Shown here: piece by piece, positions 28,470 to 38,114 of the stretch
Position numbering within the stretch: the stretch's first letter is position 1
How the letters are laid out: each line of letters starts with the position of its first letter
Notes under the pieces: generated by a model
What the model saw: the letters and a program-made list of their open reading frames with translations, nothing else
The model's database searches: none
What the model was told of the DNA's origin: nothing
Assembly (NCBI GenBank): GCA_016864895.1
Contig: CP046107.1
Coordinates: 868,001-932,000 of the forward strand
Source of the DNA: Neisseriaceae bacterium
GTDB taxonomy: Bacteria; Pseudomonadota; Gammaproteobacteria; Burkholderiales; Neisseriaceae
Direction of reading: 5' to 3'
Length of the DNA stretch: 64,000 nucleotides
Made by a program: the position numbers and the translations under genes

Positions 28470-29204
28470 ATGAGCGAGGAATTAGTCAGATTAAGTAAGC
28501 GTATGTCAGAACTTGGTATTTGCTCCAGAAGAGAAGCAGACGATTATATTAGTAAAGGATGGGTAAAAGTAAATGGACAGCCTGCTACTCTAGGAAAAAA
28601 AGTCACATCCCAAGATAAAATCGACCTTACAAAACAACTAAAAAAACAACAAAATAAAAAAATTACTGTACTATTACATAAACCGGTGGGCTATGTTAGT
28701 GCTCAACCTGAAAAAAATTATCGTTCTGTTCAAGAGTTGATCAATCCGAATAACTATTGGGCTCGAAATAATTCTCAAAATAAAATTTATCTTAGTCATA
28801 TTAAAGGATTAGCACCAGCTGGTCGTTTAGATATTGACTCAACTGGTTTATTGATTCTCACTCAAGACGGTCGCATTGCTAAGCAAATCATCCATCATGA
28901 GAGTAATATCGAAAAAGAATATTTAGTACACGTATCAGGTAATTTAAACCATGAAGAATTGATGCTACTTAACCATGGTTTATCTCTAGATGGAGAGTTG
29001 TTATTGCCAGCAAAAGTCTCTTGGCTAAATAAAAATCAACTTAAATTCATCCTAACACAAGGTAAGAAAAGACAAATCCGTCGTATGTGTGAATTGGTAG
29101 GATTAAAAGTCCTTCAATTAAAGCGAGTAAGAATAGGCAACATACGATTAGCTAATTTACCCTTAGGCAAATGGCGTATCCTAAGAGAAGATGAATGGTT
29201 TTAA
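28470..29204 (+). CDS. RsuA/RluB/RluF family rRNA pseudouridine synthase
   Basis: Isomerises uridine to pseudouridine in rRNA. The N-terminal S4 RNA-binding domain is clear ([30 protein letters not shown], about residues 7-45). The catalytic Asp lies in [18 protein letters not shown] (near 120), and the family tail [28 protein letters not shown] is present. The length (244 aa) fits the single-domain RsuA group. Its exact target (16S 516 or 23S 2604/2605) cannot be told from the sequence; I lean to the RluF side. It stands alone, converging on metR with an 8-base gap. Confidence 0.92.
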   Translation: MSEELVRLSKRMSELGICSRREADDYISKGWVKVNGQPATLGKKVTSQDKIDLTKQLKKQQNKKITVLLHKPVGYVSAQPEKNYRSVQELINPNNYWARNNSQNKIYLSHIKGLAPAGRLDIDSTGLLILTQDGRIAKQIIHHESNIEKEYLVHVSGNLNHEELMLLNHGLSLDGELLLPAKVSWLNKNQLKFILTQGKKRQIRRMCELVGLKVLQLKRVRIGNIRLANLPLGKWRILREDEWF

Positions 29205-29212
29205 ATCAAGAA

Positions 29213-30139
29213 TTACATACTCAATTGACTCAATCCTGGTAACTCCTTAAAACTTCGTTCTTTAATAATTTTAGAAAACTCTGATAAGTATTTTTTTGTA
29301 GTATCATTTTGACGAATGGCTAAATACAATTCACTACTTAGGCCTTGCTGTCCAATAGGTTTAGAAATCACATAATCTTTCTCCAAATAAGGTAAAACAG
29401 CCCAATAAGGCAATGCCGCTACACCACGACCACTGGCAACCAACTGTACTATAGCAATAGTCAATTCACTATATCTTCGATGAGGAAAAATATTTTCAGG
29501 CACCAATACCTTTCGAATTAGATCCAACATATCATCTTCTACTGGGTATGTAATTAATGTTTCATCTTTGAAATCCTTAGCTTCCAAAAAAGGTTTTTCT
29601 GCCAAATAATGATTTTTTGCTAAAATTGCTACCATTTCATAAGCAAATAAAGGATTGTAATGAATGTCTATGTTGGGTTCTGGCCTAGAAAGAATAGCTA
29701 CATCTGCTCGATTTGACAACAATAATCCGACTGGATCAGTTTGAAAGCCTGACACAATATCTAACTCAACATTAGGCCAATAGCTTTTAAAATCGTCCAT
29801 CGCTGGAATTAACCAGTCGTAACACGTGTGACACTCAACTGCAATTCTCATCTCTCCCGTATCTTGAGTTTTTTGATGGCTTAATTCTTTTTCTAACGCA
29901 TTGATCATCGGTAAGAATTCATCTGCTAATTTCAATAGTTTATGGCCGAACTGATTCAATTGTATTGGTTGTTTTTTCCGTTCAAATAAAGGTAAATCAA
30001 AATAGTTTTCTAACGCTTTGATCTGATGAGATAGTGCTGATTGTGTTGTGAAAAGCCTTTGGGCGGCTCGAGTTAAACTACCTGTTTCATGAATCGCTTT
30101 AATTGTTTTTAAATGTTTAATTTCTAATTTAGATCCCAT
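29213..30139 (-). CDS. metR: LysR-type regulator MetR
   Basis: Transcription activator of methionine genes using homocysteine as coactivator. The N-terminal winged helix (LKTIKAIHETGSLTRAAQRLFTTQSALSHQIKALE) is followed by a LysR effector domain. The sequence EIKHLKTIKAI, TQSALSHQ and FERKKQPIQL matches MetR. Length 308 aa. It is divergent from metE across a 106-base gap with two MetR-type boxes, the standard metR-metE arrangement with autoregulation. Confidence 0.94.
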   Translation of the reverse strand: MGSKLEIKHLKTIKAIHETGSLTRAAQRLFTTQSALSHQIKALENYFDLPLFERKKQPIQLNQFGHKLLKLADEFLPMINALEKELSHQKTQDTGEMRIAVECHTCYDWLIPAMDDFKSYWPNVELDIVSGFQTDPVGLLLSNRADVAILSRPEPNIDIHYNPLFAYEMVAILAKNHYLAEKPFLEAKDFKDETLITYPVEDDMLDLIRKVLVPENIFPHRRYSELTIAIVQLVASGRGVAALPYWAVLPYLEKDYVISKPIGQQGLSSELYLAIRQNDTTKKYLSEFSKIIKERSFKELPGLSQLSM

Positions 30140-30141
30140 TA

Positions 30142-30154
30142 TGAATTTTTTTCA
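30142..30154. promoter_or_regulatory. MetR binding box 1
   Basis: TGAATTTTTTTCA matches the MetR consensus TGAA-5-TTCA exactly. It lies 3 bases upstream of the metR start codon, where MetR binding would repress its own gene. Confidence 0.7.
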
Positions 30155-30172
30155 TATCTTATGTTAAAATTA

Positions 30173-30185
30173 TGAATTTGCATCA
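30173..30185. promoter_or_regulatory. MetR binding box 2
   Basis: TGAATTTGCATCA matches seven of the eight defined consensus positions (TGAA-5-TTCA). It is 31 bases from box 1, about three helical turns, so both sites face the same side of the DNA, and it lies about 60 bases before the metE start. Confidence 0.6.
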
Positions 30186-30245
30186 TAATTGATTTTAGAT
30201 CATCATAGCAATATCTAATCGTTAAATTTCATTAATGGAGTCACT

Positions 30246-32513
30246 ATGAACACAACCCATATTACCGGCTTCCCTAGAGTAGGTGCCAAAAGAGAATTAA
30301 AATTTAGTCTTGAAAAATTTTGGAAAGGTGATATTCCTGAAACAGAAGTTTTTCAAGTAGCAAAAGAAATTCGACGAAAAAACAGGGCATTACAAAAACA
30401 AGCTAAAATCGATCTTATCCCTGTAGGTGATTTCAGCTATTACGATCATGTGTTGGATGCGCAAATACTAGTAGGTGCTATTCCTGAACGTTTTGGCTTT
30501 GATGTGACACAACTAAATCTGCAACAATATTCAGAATTGGCAAGAGGAAATAAATCTCAACCTGCCATTGAAATGACTAAATGGTTCGATACAAATTATC
30601 ACTATCTTGTTCCAGAATGGAAATCCGACACACAGTTTCAACCTGTGACTACTGAACTTATTCGTCAGATTAGAGAGGCTAAAGAAGAAGGTTATGAATT
30701 TAAGCCAACTATTATTGGTCCATTATCCTTGCTTTGGCTAGGTAAAGCAAAAGGAGAAGTATTTGATCGTTTAACTTTGTTACCTAAACTAATTGACACT
30801 TATGAACAAATCTTAAGAGAGTTAATTAATGAAGGTACTTCCTGGATACATATTGACGAACCAATTTTAGCTGTAGACCTAGAAGATAGCTGGATTCAAG
30901 CATTTGAGCCTACCTATAAAGCATTGGCTAATACCTCTACCAAAATCATTATTGGTACTTACTTTGACTCCGTTGCAGAACATGTTGATTTATTAAAATC
31001 CCTACCTATTCATGGTTTACATATTGACCTAATTAGAGCACCTGAACAAATTAATGTATTTTTAAATAACTGGCCAAGTAATAAGATTCTATCTCTTGGT
31101 ATCATTGATGGCAGGAATATTTGGAAAGCTGATTTATCCAAAATCTATAATTTTTTGAAACCCATTCAAGAAAAACTGGGCAATCAATTGTGGATTTCAA
31201 CAAGTTGTTCCTTATTACACACACCACAAGATTTATCAGTTGAAGAAAAGCTAGATGTTGAATTAAAAGAATGGTTAGCTTTTAGTGTACAGAAAGTACA
31301 AGAACTGGGGATTCTCAAACAAGCTCTAGCTCACGGGAAAGAAGCTGTAAAAACAGTATTTGAACAATATGATAAAGCTGCAAACAGTAGAAAAAATAGC
31401 AAATATATTCATAAACAAGAAGTTAAATCTAGGTTACAAAATTTAACACCTGATGCTGATAAAAGAAAAAGTCCATTTCTACAACGTTTTGAAGCTCAAC
31501 AAAAAGTATTAAACATTCCTTTACTACCAACCACAACCATCGGTTCTTTCCCGCAAACTAAAGAAATTCGACAGACTAGAGCCAAGTTCAAACAAGGTGA
31601 ATTATCACAAAAAGATTATGTGGCAGCCATGAAAAAAGAAATAGAATTTGTTGTGAGGGCACAGGAAAAATTAGACTTAGACGTTCTTGTGCATGGAGAA
31701 CCTGAACGTAATGATATGGTTGAATATTTTGCTGAACAATTAGATGGTTATGCTTTCACTCAATTTGGCTGGGTACAAAGTTATGGTAGTCGCTGTGTTA
31801 AACCACCTATTATCTATGGTGATATCGTACGTCCAAAACCAATGACTGTGGAGTGGTCTAGTTATGCTCAAAGCTTAACTTCTCGTCCTATGAAAGGAAT
31901 GCTTACAGGTCCTGTAACAATGTTGCAATGGAGTTTTGTTAGAAATGATATTGATCGCTCAGAAGTGGCCAAACAGATTGCACTTGCCTTAAATGATGAA
32001 GTACTAGATTTAGAAAGAGCAGGTATTAAAGTTATTCAAATTGATGAACCTGCCTACAGAGAAGGACTACCTTTAAAACGTAAAAACTGGGATACCTATT
32101 TAGATTGGGCAAGTCACTCGTTCAGGTTGTCATGTAGTCATGTTAAAAATGAAACACAAATTCACACACACATGTGCTATTCTGAATTTAACGATATTTT
32201 ACCAGCCATTGCTGCAATGGATGCCGATGTTATTACTATTGAAACCTCACGTTCTGATATGGAATTATTAGATGCTTTTGTACAATTTGAATATCCAAAT
32301 AACATTGGCCCTGGTGTTTATGATATCCATAGCCCCAGAGTTCCCACCAATAGTGAAATCCATCACCTCATTCAAAAAGCACTTGAAGTAATTCCTGCTA
32401 AACATTTGTGGATTAATCCTGACTGTGGTCTTAAAACCCGTAACTGGGAAGAAACCAATATTGCACTGAAAACCATGGTTGATGAAGCGAAAAAATTTAG
32501 AAATCAACTATAA
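30246..32513 (+). CDS. metE: cobalamin-independent methionine synthase
   Basis: Transfers a methyl group from 5-methyltetrahydrofolate (polyglutamate) to homocysteine. The N-terminal half ([20 protein letters not shown]) and C-terminal catalytic half ([17 protein letters not shown]) are both complete. Zinc ligands are visible in [10 protein letters not shown] and NPDCGLKTR, and the substrate motif in [12 protein letters not shown]. The length of 755 aa matches E. coli MetE. GGAG lies 6 bases upstream of the ATG. Controlled by divergent metR. Confidence 0.98.
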   Translation: MNTTHITGFPRVGAKRELKFSLEKFWKGDIPETEVFQVAKEIRRKNRALQKQAKIDLIPVGDFSYYDHVLDAQILVGAIPERFGFDVTQLNLQQYSELARGNKSQPAIEMTKWFDTNYHYLVPEWKSDTQFQPVTTELIRQIREAKEEGYEFKPTIIGPLSLLWLGKAKGEVFDRLTLLPKLIDTYEQILRELINEGTSWIHIDEPILAVDLEDSWIQAFEPTYKALANTSTKIIIGTYFDSVAEHVDLLKSLPIHGLHIDLIRAPEQINVFLNNWPSNKILSLGIIDGRNIWKADLSKIYNFLKPIQEKLGNQLWISTSCSLLHTPQDLSVEEKLDVELKEWLAFSVQKVQELGILKQALAHGKEAVKTVFEQYDKAANSRKNSKYIHKQEVKSRLQNLTPDADKRKSPFLQRFEAQQKVLNIPLLPTTTIGSFPQTKEIRQTRAKFKQGELSQKDYVAAMKKEIEFVVRAQEKLDLDVLVHGEPERNDMVEYFAEQLDGYAFTQFGWVQSYGSRCVKPPIIYGDIVRPKPMTVEWSSYAQSLTSRPMKGMLTGPVTMLQWSFVRNDIDRSEVAKQIALALNDEVLDLERAGIKVIQIDEPAYREGLPLKRKNWDTYLDWASHSFRLSCSHVKNETQIHTHMCYSEFNDILPAIAAMDADVITIETSRSDMELLDAFVQFEYPNNIGPGVYDIHSPRVPTNSEIHHLIQKALEVIPAKHLWINPDCGLKTRNWEETNIALKTMVDEAKKFRNQL

Positions 32514-32536
32514 CAATCAGGAAATTTTTAATAAAA

Positions 32537-32560
32537 AAAGAAGAGGTTCTACTCTTCTTT
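32537..32560. terminator. bidirectional terminator between metE and fxsA
   Basis: AAAGAAGAG and CTCTTCTTT form a 9-base stem with a 6-base loop, flanked by A-rich and T-rich runs, so it can work in both directions. The TAG stop of fxsA lies at the edge of the loop, and the last Glu-Lys codons of fxsA make one arm. Confidence 0.85.
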
Positions 32561-32995
32561 TTTTTCTTTAAATACTTCTCTGAATTTACCTTCAATAATA
32601 CCATCCTCAGGTTGGTCATATCGATGGTTTTTTGTTTTACTAAATGGATTATATGGTTTAATTTTGAGATATCCTTTTCCCAATCCTCCAGGCAGTAAAA
32701 ATATCAGCCCTATTATATCACTAAAAATACCTGGTAAGATGAACAACAAAGCAGCTAGATTATAGCGTATAGGCCCCACTTTTGAATACCATGTCTGATC
32801 TAATGTATTGCTCTGTAAACTTGCGAACATCTTTTGTACATTTGCTCCTTGGTGTTTAAACATAAAAATACCAATAAAGAAAAAGGTCACAATAATAGCC
32901 AGCAACCATACCCCACCAATCATTGAAGCCAACATCACTATCGATATCACTTCTAAAAATAGAAATCCAATTACACATAATGCAAGGTGTCTCAT
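32549..32995 (-). CDS. fxsA: FxsA family membrane protein
   Basis: A 148-residue protein with four hydrophobic stretches (about 5-25, 28-46, 80-94 and 95-108). The N-terminal LFLEVISIVMLASMIGGVWLLAIIV and the Gly-rich LLFILPGIFSDIIGLIFLLPGG are typical of FxsA, whose E. coli member relieves F-plasmid exclusion of phage T7. Its normal cellular job is not known. The C terminus is acidic and basic (FREVFKEKKEE). Convergent with metE and sharing its terminator. Confidence 0.9.
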   Translation of the reverse strand: MRHLALCVIGFLFLEVISIVMLASMIGGVWLLAIIVTFFFIGIFMFKHQGANVQKMFASLQSNTLDQTWYSKVGPIRYNLAALLFILPGIFSDIIGLIFLLPGGLGKGYLKIKPYNPFSKTKNHRYDQPEDGIIEGKFREVFKEKKEE

Positions 32996-33147
32996 CTCTT
33001 ATATTTCTCCTGCATGTTAACAATACCCAGGTAAACCGAATATCCTTTGTTGACGACCGAATGTTTAACTTAATTGAAGTTCATTCAAAATAACTATTAA
33101 ATGATACACTGGACGAAGATTTAAAACCAGAGTTAGAAGGACAGATT

Positions 33148-36100
33148 ATGATAGCAAGGAAATTAAAAAAACTCTCCCAGTCTATTATTTTGGCAGTACC
33201 ATTAATCATCAGTCATACAGTTTATGCTGCTGATGAATATTTTGATCACAAATTTGCTTCAACCCCTCTGGAATATGCTTCCTTAATGAGCCCTGGAATC
33301 AAACCTAATCTCATTTTTTTAGTAGATAATTCAACTTTTACAGACTCTACCGAAACACAAGCAATCATTACCGGTATCGTAACAGATCCTGATATGATCT
33401 CAACTATGAGAGTTGGTCTAGCTTATCTTTATGCGGACTCTCACCCTTTTATCAGCTTTGAACTTCCCACACAATTTCTAATATGTGCTTCAACTCAATT
33501 AGTTGCTATAGGGCCACCGGCCATTAGTTTGATAGTAGCAGCTATAGGCTCTTCCTCCATTATAACTGGTGGGCTAGCTATTATTGCTGGTCTACCAGGC
33601 CTTTTTACATCTCTGTTGGCACTGATTGGGCCCATCATTACTACATGTATACCTACTTTAAGGGATACAAGTTTAAATATAGAAATTAACTCTCAAAAAT
33701 TAACACAAGAAGTCAAATTGAATGATTTGTCTATTAACTTACCGGAAGTAATTAATTCTCTCACTTTATCAATGGGGAATAGTATTATTCCAATAGGGTT
33801 ACCGACAATTACTCGACGATACTATGAGATCACTAGAGAAATAAGAGGACTAGAACCAAATAACTCTTTTATGTACAGACCTATTAATCAAATTCCTAGT
33901 GGAATGAATAATATTAAAAATATAATTTCATTATTTGAGAATGTGTTTAATCATCCCATAGTTAGTAATCTACCTGGTGTTGGAATTATTGTTTCTACTA
34001 TTAAAACCTTCTTGAATGATATTGTTCGCATTGCCGGATCTACACAAGAATACCAACCCCTTTTTACTGATGCAATGCAATATCGTTGTCAACCTAATTT
34101 TGTTATCGTGTTATCCTCTGGTATAGTAACGCCCGGTAGTTTAGGAATTAACGATGTAAGTGGCTGGCTATCTACATTCTTAAACTTGATAGCATTGCCA
34201 GCTCAGGCACTAGGTATCGATACCAAACGTTATTTCCCTATTCCTGATTTAAATGAATTACAAATCCCTGAGGATGATACTTTAGTAAGGAGACATATTT
34301 ATAGTAAAAATGGTACTACCTTGAACTTTCTTCAATGGAATAATCCAGTTACTCAGTATAAAAATCATGGTTTAGCTTTTTTAAGCACTCTTTTTGATCA
34401 GACTGACCTCAAAACTGAAAAAGATGGCACCGATGCTGAAGGTAAAAGCTGGGATGATGAAGATTTCCCTTTTCAAAATATTACAACAATCACTATTGAT
34501 AATGCCCCAATAGATAATTCTAATGACGTACCATTAGGTAACTCAAGTAAAATATTAACCACTATTCTGAGTGTTTTTATCAATGGCTTAAATGACGTAG
34601 TTGCAAATCCTGCTTATTTAAAAAACGCTGCTTCTTACTCAGTAAAAATTGGTAAGAATAGTTACTTTAGTGGCATATCCAGCATTGATGAAGTAAAGAA
34701 AGTGGTTAAAGAATCTATCATGGGAGTTAGTCAAAAGAATATTTCAAGTGCTGCTTCTACTGTTCTTTCACAGATGAACCCTACTCTAGGAGTATCTGCT
34801 TATTTAAATACTAAAAATTGGTCCAGTAGCTTACGCTTGTATACACTCAATGAACACAATAATGACTTCACGGTCAATCTCAATAATTATCTAACACCTA
34901 ATTATGGCAGCACTAGTCATGACAATATTGGGATAGGTAATACAGGTAGCATAGGAATACAACCCTCACGAAGAATTCTGGTATCAACAGGAAAAACTGA
35001 ACCTGAGTTCCTAAAAGGCGATACGGCCTTCAATCAATGGCTGATTCGTCCACATAATCTATCAGATAAACAAATTAATGAGCAGTTTCATACTAATTTA
35101 CGTGATCGTTGCCAAAATAAAGAAATAAACTGTCCTGATAGAATGTTAGGTGATATTTTAAATTCACCTATTTTAGCTATAGATGAAAATCCTACTTCTA
35201 GAAATCGTAGTTCTGACCCTTATACTACTTTTATTGTTACTGCTGCTAATGATGGTATGGTGCATATTTTCAAAAGAACAGGTAATGATAATAGTCCTTA
35301 TAATTTGGTATTGGATTACCTACCTGCAGCAGCCAAAAGGGCTAAAAATACAACTATTTGGGAACAATTACCTAGTATTGCACATCCAGGATATGGTAAA
35401 CATCAACAATATCCTCATCAATTTTTCAATAATGGTGGTATTGCCTATATGGGAACCATGAAAAAAAATTGCGATCAAGGAAAAGCTTTTACTTGTCAAA
35501 ATACACCAGCACAATTATTCATGGTAGGCTCTTATGGCCAAGGAGGACGAGGCCTATACGCATTAAATATTGGAGGGGTCAGTTATACATCTGGTAATCA
35601 AATTGCTCTATCTAATACAAATCAAGCTTATTGGCCAAAAGAGGTTCCATTATGGGAAAGTGGCTCAGATAAATATGGCGCTAATCAAAATGACAATAAA
35701 TCAAAACAAGCTCATCTAAGCTTAGGATATATCATGGGAACCCCAGTGTTAGCGAATGTTTCTATTAATCGTAAAATAAATAATGAGCTCAATCAGATGA
35801 AGCCTCAAAATAATGGTGAAACTCGCTATGCTGTTATCACCAATGATGGATTTTTCTCTGATAATGAAGAACCTACTTTATATATTTTTGATGCTTTAGG
35901 CATTACGAAAATAGAAGGTGTTGACTCTGATGGAACCAAAAGAGCATCATCAAAAGACATTCAATCGAATCGAGGAAAATTAATTGCTAAAATAAAAACA
36001 GGAAATAAATCCAAATCAAGTAACCGGCAAAGTTTGTCTCCCCCTTCAGTGTTAGATTTAGATGGTGATAATATTGCGGATATTGCCTATGCAGGAGATT

Positions 36101-36987
36101 ATGAGGGTAACTTGTATCGCTTTGACTTAAGAAAAAGTAGCCCAAATGACTGGACTGCTAGCATGATTTATAAAGCCCATAACTCCAAGCAACCTATCAC
36201 AACCGCTCCTACTTTGTATAAACTAGATGGAACTGGATCTAAATACGTAGTTATATTTGGAACCGGTAGTGATTTATTTGAAGATGATTTACTGAAAAAT
36301 AAATCTCAAATACAAACAATTTATGGAATTTATGATGACCTGAATGACACTTCTATCAAAGCAACTAATCGTCATAACTTACTTAATCAAACTATGACTA
36401 AAAGTAGGGGGAATTTCAAAGGCGAACCCAAAACAATAATTACATTAAGTGACAATAAAATGACCTCCAAATACAGAGGCTGGTACATTGATTTAACTAA
36501 TGATATTGGAGAAAGAATCACTCGTTCAGGCAAGCTAACTGGCAACTCTGTATTCTTTACCACAAGATCATATAGAAGTGAAAATTCTGGCTATATCAAT
36601 TATAGTAATAGTTGTGTTAATCCTATTGCTAGTAGTAATGGCTATCTATTGGGCATTAACCCCAGAACAGGTGGTCGTTTAAAAAGAAACATGATGAATT
36701 TAAATCCAATAGAGGATCGCTATAAAGAAAATGTCAATTTTATTTCGGGTTTTAAATTTCATGGTGTACCCTCCGAACTTTCTTTTGTGACACTTGGTCA
36801 AGATGTCTTAACCAATACATCAGGTCAATTCAACAGTGGCTGGGAAGACTCAGGTATTACACATATAAGACAGCACAGTAATGGATCATTAGCAGTTACA
36901 AGTACCTCAGGAGAGTATTATGTTATTTCTGTTTCTGAACCCAATTATATTAGGATTAGGAAACTAAACTCACGTGAGTTATTTTAA
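33148..36987 (+). CDS. pilY1: type IV pilus tip/biogenesis protein of the PilY1/PilC family
   Basis: A 1279-residue secreted protein. A signal peptide (residues 1-27, ending HTVYA) precedes the N-terminal domain PNLIFLVDNSTFTDSTE, where PilY1 proteins have a von Willebrand-like DNSGSM; here the metal motif is degenerate. Residues about 110-170 are strikingly hydrophobic and Gly/Ile rich. The C-terminal half is the PilC beta-propeller, with TFIVTAANDGMVHIFKR and the calcium-type loop DLDGDNIADIAYAGDYEGNLYRFDL. The family sits at the pilus tip and affects adhesion and retraction. GAAGGA lies 7 bases upstream of the ATG, and a strong terminator follows. No minor pilin genes are adjacent. Confidence 0.88.
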   Translation: MIARKLKKLSQSIILAVPLIISHTVYAADEYFDHKFASTPLEYASLMSPGIKPNLIFLVDNSTFTDSTETQAIITGIVTDPDMISTMRVGLAYLYADSHPFISFELPTQFLICASTQLVAIGPPAISLIVAAIGSSSIITGGLAIIAGLPGLFTSLLALIGPIITTCIPTLRDTSLNIEINSQKLTQEVKLNDLSINLPEVINSLTLSMGNSIIPIGLPTITRRYYEITREIRGLEPNNSFMYRPINQIPSGMNNIKNIISLFENVFNHPIVSNLPGVGIIVSTIKTFLNDIVRIAGSTQEYQPLFTDAMQYRCQPNFVIVLSSGIVTPGSLGINDVSGWLSTFLNLIALPAQALGIDTKRYFPIPDLNELQIPEDDTLVRRHIYSKNGTTLNFLQWNNPVTQYKNHGLAFLSTLFDQTDLKTEKDGTDAEGKSWDDEDFPFQNITTITIDNAPIDNSNDVPLGNSSKILTTILSVFINGLNDVVANPAYLKNAASYSVKIGKNSYFSGISSIDEVKKVVKESIMGVSQKNISSAASTVLSQMNPTLGVSAYLNTKNWSSSLRLYTLNEHNNDFTVNLNNYLTPNYGSTSHDNIGIGNTGSIGIQPSRRILVSTGKTEPEFLKGDTAFNQWLIRPHNLSDKQINEQFHTNLRDRCQNKEINCPDRMLGDILNSPILAIDENPTSRNRSSDPYTTFIVTAANDGMVHIFKRTGNDNSPYNLVLDYLPAAAKRAKNTTIWEQLPSIAHPGYGKHQQYPHQFFNNGGIAYMGTMKKNCDQGKAFTCQNTPAQLFMVGSYGQGGRGLYALNIGGVSYTSGNQIALSNTNQAYWPKEVPLWESGSDKYGANQNDNKSKQAHLSLGYIMGTPVLANVSINRKINNELNQMKPQNNGETRYAVITNDGFFSDNEEPTLYIFDALGITKIEGVDSDGTKRASSKDIQSNRGKLIAKIKTGNKSKSSNRQSLSPPSVLDLDGDNIADIAYAGDYEGNLYRFDLRKSSPNDWTASMIYKAHNSKQPITTAPTLYKLDGTGSKYVVIFGTGSDLFEDDLLKNKSQIQTIYGIYDDLNDTSIKATNRHNLLNQTMTKSRGNFKGEPKTIITLSDNKMTSKYRGWYIDLTNDIGERITRSGKLTGNSVFFTTRSYRSENSGYINYSNSCVNPIASSNGYLLGINPRTGGRLKRNMMNLNPIEDRYKENVNFISGFKFHGVPSELSFVTLGQDVLTNTSGQFNSGWEDSGITHIRQHSNGSLAVTSTSGEYYVISVSEPNYIRIRKLNSRELF

Positions 36988-36991
36988 CAAT

Positions 36992-37023
36992 AAAAAAAAG
37001 GAAGCTACGGCTTCCTTTTTTTT
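36992..37023. terminator. bidirectional terminator after the PilY1-like gene
   Basis: A perfect stem (GGAAGC with GCTTCC, extended by A and T runs on either side) around the tetraloop TACG. It serves the pilY1-like gene on plus and probably aroG on minus. Confidence 0.92.
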
Positions 37024-37040
37024 ATTGATCTGATCTTATC

Positions 37041-38114
37041 TTAACTGAAACGAGAAATTCTATTCGCACTTGCTCGTGATAATAAATCCAACATCTCCTC
37101 TGTTTCCTCCCAACCAATACAGCTATCAGTAATACTTTGACCATAAGTCAACTCCTGACCTACCACGAAATCTTGCCGCCCCTCCACCAAGTGACTTTCT
37201 ATCATTACACCCATAATATCATTTTGACCAGTATTAATTTGTTGTGCCACATCTTGAGCCACATTCATTTGTTTGCGATAATCCTTAGAACTATTAGCAT
37301 GACTAAAATCCACCATAACCTTATGGGGATACCCTAACTTTTTGAGCTGGTCAACTGCGGATTGTACATCTTTGACATAATAATTAGGTTCCTTACCACC
37401 TCTTAAAATGAGGTGGCAATCAGGATTACCCTTTGTTTCAACAATTGCAGAATGCCCATTTTTAGTCACCGATAAAAAATGATGTGGGTTTTCTGCAGTA
37501 CCGATCGCATCAATTGCATTTTTTAAATTACCATCTGTGCCATTTTTAAAACCAACTGGGCAAGATAGTCCTGAAGCTAACTGTCGGTGAACTTGACTTT
37601 CAGTTGTTCTTGCCCCAATTGCCCCCCAACTAATTAAATCAGCATAGTACTGAGGAGTAATCATATCCAGAAATTCAGTGGCAGCAGGAATTCCTAATTC
37701 ATTAATTTGTAAAAGTAAATCTCTAGCAATATGTAGCCCTGCATTAATATCAAATGTTTCATCTAAATTAGGATCATTAATCAAACCTTTCCAGCCAACA
37801 GTTGTTCTTGGTTTTTCAAAATAAACCCTCATGACTATTAATAACTCATCTTGATATTTTTCTTTTAATCTTACCAGTCTCTTGGCATAATCAAGTGCAG
37901 ATTTGATATCATGTATCGAACAAGGCCCAGTAATCACCAATAAACGATTTTCTCGCCCATGAATGATATCTGATATTTGAGTTCTGGTAGAGTGAACAGT
38001 GTCATAAATTTCTTGATTGATAGGCAACTCATATAGCAAAACAATAGGCGGCAACAACTCTTTTATTTGTTTAATTTTTGTATCATCAATATTTTTTACA
38101 TTTACTCTACGCAT
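37041..38114 (-). CDS. aroG: 3-deoxy-7-phosphoheptulonate (DAHP) synthase, class I
   Basis: First step of the shikimate pathway. Class I signatures are LLVITGPCSIHDIKSALDYA, VMRVYFEKPRTTVGWKGLINDP, PAATEFLDMITPQYYADLISWGAIGARTTESQ, SGLSCPVGFKNGTDG and MVDFSHANSSKDYRKQ. The sequence is closest to the AroG-type subgroup, but feedback specificity is not provable from sequence alone. Length 357 aa. Its start overlaps the end of lnt by 13 bases, so it seems to be the last gene of a ybeY-corC-lnt-aroG unit. Confidence 0.95.
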   Translation of the reverse strand: MRRVNVKNIDDTKIKQIKELLPPIVLLYELPINQEIYDTVHSTRTQISDIIHGRENRLLVITGPCSIHDIKSALDYAKRLVRLKEKYQDELLIVMRVYFEKPRTTVGWKGLINDPNLDETFDINAGLHIARDLLLQINELGIPAATEFLDMITPQYYADLISWGAIGARTTESQVHRQLASGLSCPVGFKNGTDGNLKNAIDAIGTAENPHHFLSVTKNGHSAIVETKGNPDCHLILRGGKEPNYYVKDVQSAVDQLKKLGYPHKVMVDFSHANSSKDYRKQMNVAQDVAQQINTGQNDIMGVMIESHLVEGRQDFVVGQELTYGQSITDSCIGWEETEEMLDLLSRASANRISRFS

